Shown: positions 7,043 to 11,123 of the stretch, piece by piece | How the letters are laid out: every line of letters starts with the position of its first letter | How positions within the stretch are numbered: the stretch's first letter is position 1 | NCBI GenBank assembly: GCA_950063125.1 | Contig: CATLZI010000051.1 | Coordinates: 1 to 11,123, forward strand | From: an uncultured Porticoccus sp. | GTDB taxonomy: Bacteria > Pseudomonadota > Gammaproteobacteria > Pseudomonadales > Porticoccaceae | DNA length: 11,123 nucleotides | Direction: 5' to 3' | The notes under the pieces: model-generated | Databases searched by the model: none | What the model saw: only the letters and a program-made list of their open reading frames with translations | What the model was told of the DNA's origin: nothing | Made by a program: the position numbers and the translations under genes

Positions 7043-10000
7043 TTACTCGCTCCTCGCGATCGGTTGCTGACCCACGCTGAAATACGCCCTGATACGTTCA
7101 CCCGTGATATAGATCGAGGGCACCAGCAGCAGAGTGACAAAAGTAGCCAACAAAACGCCAAAAGCCAACGAAATTACCATGGGTATCAGGAATTGAGCCT
7201 GGGCACTGCGCTCAAACAGTATCGGTGTCAGTCCAAAAAACGTAGTCAGTGATGTCAGCACGATTGGCCGGAACCGGTCCCTGGCCCCCTGAACAACCGC
7301 ATCCACTGCATGCCATCCCTCTTTTTTCAACTGATTGATGCGATCAATCAGCACAAGATTATCATTGACCACCACGCCGGCGGCGGCCAACACTCCCATC
7401 ATTGAGGGCATGCTGATTTCCTTGCCGAACAACAGGTGGCCAATAATGGCCCCAGCAATACCAAAGGGCACGGCGCTGAGCACAATAATCGGCTGCCAGT
7501 ATGAGCGGAACTCCACGGCGAGCAAGGTATAAATGGCCAATAATGCCAGCGCCATCATCTGTAAAAAGCCTATTTCAAAGGCTTTTTGATCTTTTTGTGC
7601 GCCGTCAATTTCCAGCGTTAACCCCGGGAATTTCTTCACCAGATCGGGCCAGTGGTCCCGCATAAACACTGCCACGATCTCATCGGCAGAAGCGGCGCCA
7701 CTAACCAGCTCACCTTCTATCTCGACCATTCGCTTGCGATCACGGCGCTTGATCTCCGTATACCCCGGCACAAACGCGATATCCGCCACAGCATTGAAAG
7801 GCAACTCACGGCCATCATCCGTCCGGATACGCAACTCATCCAGTGACGATACCCGGGCTCGCTCCGCTTCAGGATAACGAACCATGACTTTGACATCCTC
7901 CCGCTCCCGTGGAATACGCTGAGCCTCGACACCATAAAATGCATTGCGCAACTGTCCGGCAATATCACTCAAACCGATTCCGAGCGTGTCCGCATTGTCT
8001 TTAAGACTGATTTCGATTTCTTTGCTCGCTGTACGAAACGAACTGGAGACATTGAAGACCCCGGGGTAATCCAGCAGCAGGGATTCAATTTCCACCGAAG
8101 CCAAACGCAACTCATCAATCTGCTTGCCCCGGAGAAGCAAGTTGATCTCCTTGGGCCGCCCCATCAAGGTATATTCAACCCGGTAGTCCTCGACATTTTC
8201 AACAGCTCCGATATGTTTCTGCCAGAGCTCAGCCACGGCCTTTGACGAAATCGAGCGGGTTTCGTTACTGGATAACTCCAGAACAACCGAGACGATGTTT
8301 TCCCGACTTTCGGCATAGTGATTTTCAATGACCGAGCGCCCATCCTCGCCAATCAACAGAGGCTCCTGCTTTAACCCTGCTACGCCCCCTTCTATCTGTC
8401 GCATAATGGCCAGAGAGCGATCGAAACTGACACCTTCCCGCAACTCGGCTGATGCCCGCAGGTACTCCCCCTCAACCACCGGAAAAAAAGCGACGCGCAA
8501 CCAGCCGGTAAAGAAAACCCCCAGTATGACAATGAGAACCGCCAGAAACAGCGCCATGGTGGTACCGCTGTGGCGCAGGCAACTTTCCAGCACCGGCCGG
8601 AACTGATGATCCGCAAACTGCTTCATCCACCGGGAAGCCCCGTTTCTCGCCCTCTGCAGCCATTTTGCAAACAGCCATGTGGCCTGTTTCTCGGGTTTCA
8701 GATGGCGCAGGTGAGCCGGTAAAATCAGGAAAGACTCCAGCAGCGAGAATGTCAGCGCAATAATCGCCACCTTGGGCATTTCTGCCATCAGCTTGCTGGA
8801 ATCACCAGGTAACAGCAACATCGGCACAAACACAATGATCGTGGTCAAAACAGCAAAAGTGACCGGCTTTGAAACCGCCAGGGCCCCCAGCGAAGCACTG
8901 TCATTGCCGCTCAGACCGCGCTCGTGATGCGAGTAGATACTTTCACCCACCACAATGGCGTCATCCACCACGATGCCGAGGATGAGCAGAAAAGCAAATA
9001 ACGAGACAATATTGACGCTAATCCCCAGGTAGGGCATTAACCACAGGGTGCCCACGTAGCAAATACCAATGCCCGCCGCCACCCAAAAAGCCAGTACCGG
9101 ACGTAAAAACAGCACCAGCAGACCGAACACCAGCAATAACCCGCCGAGCGCATTTTTGGACAGCAGATCAATTCGACTACCCAGGTAAACCGACAAATCG
9201 CGCCATACCACCAGCTCGACGCCGGGCTGAAGACTGGGCAGCTTCTCCGCAACATAGGCTCTGACGGCCTCTGAAGAAGACACAACATCGGGGTTGCGGG
9301 TATTGAAGAGATTGATAAATACAGCGGGCTTGCCATTGAACATGGACACCAGATCCTGCTCTGCAAAACCGTCGTTAATACGGGCAATATCACCCAACAG
9401 AACCTGGGTGCCATCGCTATCCCGCAAAACCACAATGCTTTCAAAATCTTCCCGCTGGTAGGCTTGCCCCCGGGTCTGCAGGACAATGTCGCCCGCTTGC
9501 TCACGCACCTCACCGGCGGGCAAATTGACTGATGAACGCCGGATGGCGGCAACAACGTCCTCGAATGTCAGTTGGTAGCGGCGCAGTGTTTCCTCGGATA
9601 TTTCCACGGCGACCTCTTCAGGCCGCGTGCCACCTATTTCCGCCAGAGTGACGCCCGGTAACCCGATGACTTCATCCCGAATAGACTCGGCAAGTCGCTT
9701 GAGGTCAGCTTCCGCCATCGGTCCCGCCAGAGCCAGGCTGAGAATCTGAGTTCTTGCCAACACCTCTTTGATCCGTGGTCGCTCGGAATCAACCGGTAAC
9801 GTATTAATAGCGTCTACCCGGGATTTCACATCATTGAGCAGCTTCTGGGTATCGTGGCCGTCGGCCACCTCTATCTCAATCCGCCCCATGCCCTGATAGG
9901 CAAACGAACGCAGCTCCTCAATACCATCCAGATCATGCACCTGCTCTTCGATGCGGATACAGATCTGCTCTTCAACCTCCCGCGGCCCGGCTCCCGGGTA

Positions 10001-10165
10001 AGGCACCTCGACCTGAACCACGTCCCTGGGTATTTTCGGAAACATTTCCTTGTCGAGGTCCGGCAAACTGGTCAGGCCACCCACCAGTACCATCAACATC
10101 AATAAATTGGCAGCAATGGGATTGCTGACCCACCAATGAATCACCCCCCGACCTGACGTGCTCAT
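7043..10165 (-). CDS. RND family efflux permease, inner-membrane proton antiporter
   Basis: The 1040 aa match the normal length of AcrB-like RND pumps. The expected plan is visible: a first membrane helix (about 15-34), a large periplasmic loop (about 35-335), a helix cluster (about 338-485), a helix near 537-556, a second periplasmic loop (about 557-865) and a C-terminal cluster (about 868-1020). The paired aspartates of helix 4 are D401 and D402 in GIVVDDAIVV, the proton-relay site. In helix 10, GVVVNDNLVLID (930-941) has Asn934 where AcrB has the relay lysine (Lys940). This variant is common in one branch of RND permeases distant from AcrB, from memory. The pump would export substrates from periplasm or membrane with the adaptor encoded just upstream and an outer-membrane channel not present here. 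The ATG overlaps the adaptor stop by 4 nt. Substrate is unknown; drugs, lipids or other amphiphiles are possible. Confidence 0.95.
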   Translation of the reverse strand: MSTSGRGVIHWWVSNPIAANLLMLMVLVGGLTSLPDLDKEMFPKIPRDVVQVEVPYPGAGPREVEEQICIRIEEQVHDLDGIEELRSFAYQGMGRIEIEVADGHDTQKLLNDVKSRVDAINTLPVDSERPRIKEVLARTQILSLALAGPMAEADLKRLAESIRDEVIGLPGVTLAEIGGTRPEEVAVEISEETLRRYQLTFEDVVAAIRRSSVNLPAGEVREQAGDIVLQTRGQAYQREDFESIVVLRDSDGTQVLLGDIARINDGFAEQDLVSMFNGKPAVFINLFNTRNPDVVSSSEAVRAYVAEKLPSLQPGVELVVWRDLSVYLGSRIDLLSKNALGGLLLVFGLLVLFLRPVLAFWVAAGIGICYVGTLWLMPYLGISVNIVSLFAFLLILGIVVDDAIVVGESIYSHHERGLSGNDSASLGALAVSKPVTFAVLTTIIVFVPMLLLPGDSSKLMAEMPKVAIIALTFSLLESFLILPAHLRHLKPEKQATWLFAKWLQRARNGASRWMKQFADHQFRPVLESCLRHSGTTMALFLAVLIVILGVFFTGWLRVAFFPVVEGEYLRASAELREGVSFDRSLAIMRQIEGGVAGLKQEPLLIGEDGRSVIENHYAESRENIVSVVLELSSNETRSISSKAVAELWQKHIGAVENVEDYRVEYTLMGRPKEINLLLRGKQIDELRLASVEIESLLLDYPGVFNVSSSFRTASKEIEISLKDNADTLGIGLSDIAGQLRNAFYGVEAQRIPREREDVKVMVRYPEAERARVSSLDELRIRTDDGRELPFNAVADIAFVPGYTEIKRRDRKRMVEIEGELVSGAASADEIVAVFMRDHWPDLVKKFPGLTLEIDGAQKDQKAFEIGFLQMMALALLAIYTLLAVEFRSYWQPIIVLSAVPFGIAGAIIGHLLFGKEISMPSMMGVLAAAGVVVNDNLVLIDRINQLKKEGWHAVDAVVQGARDRFRPIVLTSLTTFFGLTPILFERSAQAQFLIPMVISLAFGVLLATFVTLLLVPSIYITGERIRAYFSVGQQPIARSE

Positions 10166-11123
10166 GGGAGGTCCGGCGCCGACACAAGCACTGGAGACAC
10201 TTTCATCCCTTCGACGATATAACCCGGCCTCTCCAGCAGGATCAGCTGCCCCTCAGGTATACCCGTAATCAACAGGCTTTTTTCTAGTACCTGCAATACC
10301 CGAACAGAGACCGTACGCAACCGGTTTTCTTCATCCAGCACGAGCAGTTGGTCCTTTTCATACAGTGCCTGGCGAGGCACACGAACCACAGCATCAAAGG
10401 AGCGACCCGCCACTTCTGCATTGACAAACAGTCCCGCCACCAAGGGGGGCGAATACTGATAGGGATTGGCTACCTCGACAATCCCATAAATGACCCGACT
10501 GCGCGTATCAACTGAAGCATCTATCCGCACCAGCAGACCCGGCCAGTCGTCGGCCTGCTGGCCATCAAACCTCGCCGACAGGGTCACCTGAAGCGGGCTG
10601 TCGGCTTCAGGCCTGAGCGGCAGGCTCAAGCGCGATGCCTGACTCGCCGTCAATGGCAGGCGTACCGCCATGGTATGTGTCGCGAAAATCTCTGCCACCT
10701 GCGTGCCGGAACTCACATACTGCCCCTGGTTCACCTGTGTCTGGCGTATCAGACCATCAAAGGGCGCAACAATCGTCGTACGCTCCAGATTGATTCGGGC
10801 CTGCTCGAGATCCGCCCTGGCCCCGGCCAGGGCGGCTTCTGCCGCCTTTAACTGGGGCTCACGCAGAAACAATGCGTTGCCTTCTCTATTTCCCAAATCC
10901 CGCCACTCCCGCTTCGCCTGCCTGGCTTGCCCTCGCTCCATGGCAAGGGTTTTCTCCGCCTCAGCAACCCGTGATGATGCCCGGATGACTTCGATATCGT
11001 AATCTCTGGAATCCAGTTGCAGCAGCACCTCGCCTTCACTGAAAAATCCGCCATCGACAAAATTCGCTGAAACAGACATCACCTGTCCCGCAACTTGGGC
11101 GGCCAGCGCCACCTCAACCTTCG
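10162..11123 (-). CDS. RND efflux periplasmic adaptor (membrane fusion protein), 5' end off the right edge
   Basis: The frame is open through the right edge (visible part about 320 aa) and ends at TGA 10162-10164. A GTG at 11112 is possible but unlikely to be the start: the codons before it read KVEV, and together with VALAAQVAGQV this is the usual beginning of the first lipoyl half-domain, so signal peptide and N-terminus lie outside. In order one sees the first lipoyl half (through GEVLLQLD), a long helical hairpin rich in Ala, Glu and Arg, the second lipoyl half (TIVAPFDGLIRQTQVNQGQ), a beta-barrel region and a membrane-proximal domain ending in PDLP. Adaptors of this class bridge the inner-membrane pump and a TolC-like channel. 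The ATGA overlap with the permease gene shows one operon with coupled translation. Confidence 0.93.
   Translation of the reverse strand, partial: KVEVALAAQVAGQVMSVSANFVDGGFFSEGEVLLQLDSRDYDIEVIRASSRVAEAEKTLAMERGQARQAKREWRDLGNREGNALFLREPQLKAAEAALAGARADLEQARINLERTTIVAPFDGLIRQTQVNQGQYVSSGTQVAEIFATHTMAVRLPLTASQASRLSLPLRPEADSPLQVTLSARFDGQQADDWPGLLVRIDASVDTRSRVIYGIVEVANPYQYSPPLVAGLFVNAEVAGRSFDAVVRVPRQALYEKDQLLVLDEENRLRTVSVRVLQVLEKSLLITGIPEGQLILLERPGYIVEGMKVSPVLVSAPDLP

Noticed and set aside
8392..9555. Additional minus-strand frames inside the RND gene (for example 9037-9555)
   Set aside because: Out-of-frame shadows of the continuous 1040-codon permease, with no domain of their own.
11110..11112. 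GTG at 11112 as start of the adaptor gene
   Set aside because: The frame is open to the window edge and the upstream codons (KVEV) belong to the conserved lipoyl half-domain, so the true start is outside.

Overview
The window looks like chromosomal DNA from a Gram-negative proteobacterium, probably a gammaproteobacterium. That is an inference from the RND-type envelope pump, the sigma-54 regulation, the Shine-Dalgarno sites and the moderate base composition; no rRNA or marker gene is present to fix the taxon. No mobile element, tRNA, rRNA or CRISPR array was seen.

Left half (1-6492): an acetone-carboxylase locus with its own regulator. acxA (beta subunit, 713 aa) and acxB (alpha subunit, cut by the left edge after 612 codons) run on the minus strand. 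The divergent acxR (656 aa, AcoR-type sigma-54 activator) runs on the plus strand. The expected third gene, acxC (gamma subunit), would lie past the left edge. The enzyme carboxylates acetone with bicarbonate to acetoacetate at the cost of ATP, which feeds C3 ketones into central metabolism. The 468-bp AT-rich gap between acxA and acxR holds a perfect -24/-12 (sigma-54) promoter pointing at acxA. It also holds an IHF-like site and several copies of a CGACTATA / TATAATCG element arranged as inverted repeats, which are candidate AcxR binding sites. AcxR has an intact GAFTGA loop and ATPase motifs, so regulator and promoter fit each other: ketone sensed by AcxR, then sigma-54 activation of acxAB(C).

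Right half (6524-11123): a minus-strand efflux operon transcribed towards acxR. In order of transcription it holds a periplasmic adaptor (membrane fusion protein, 5' end off the right edge), an inner-membrane RND permease (1040 aa, 4-nt overlap with the adaptor) and a small three-helix membrane protein of the DUF2721 type (3 nt after the pump stop). It ends at a strong hairpin with a T-tract. No TolC-type outer-membrane gene is visible. The two halves converge on a 76-bp gap and nothing in the sequence ties them functionally.
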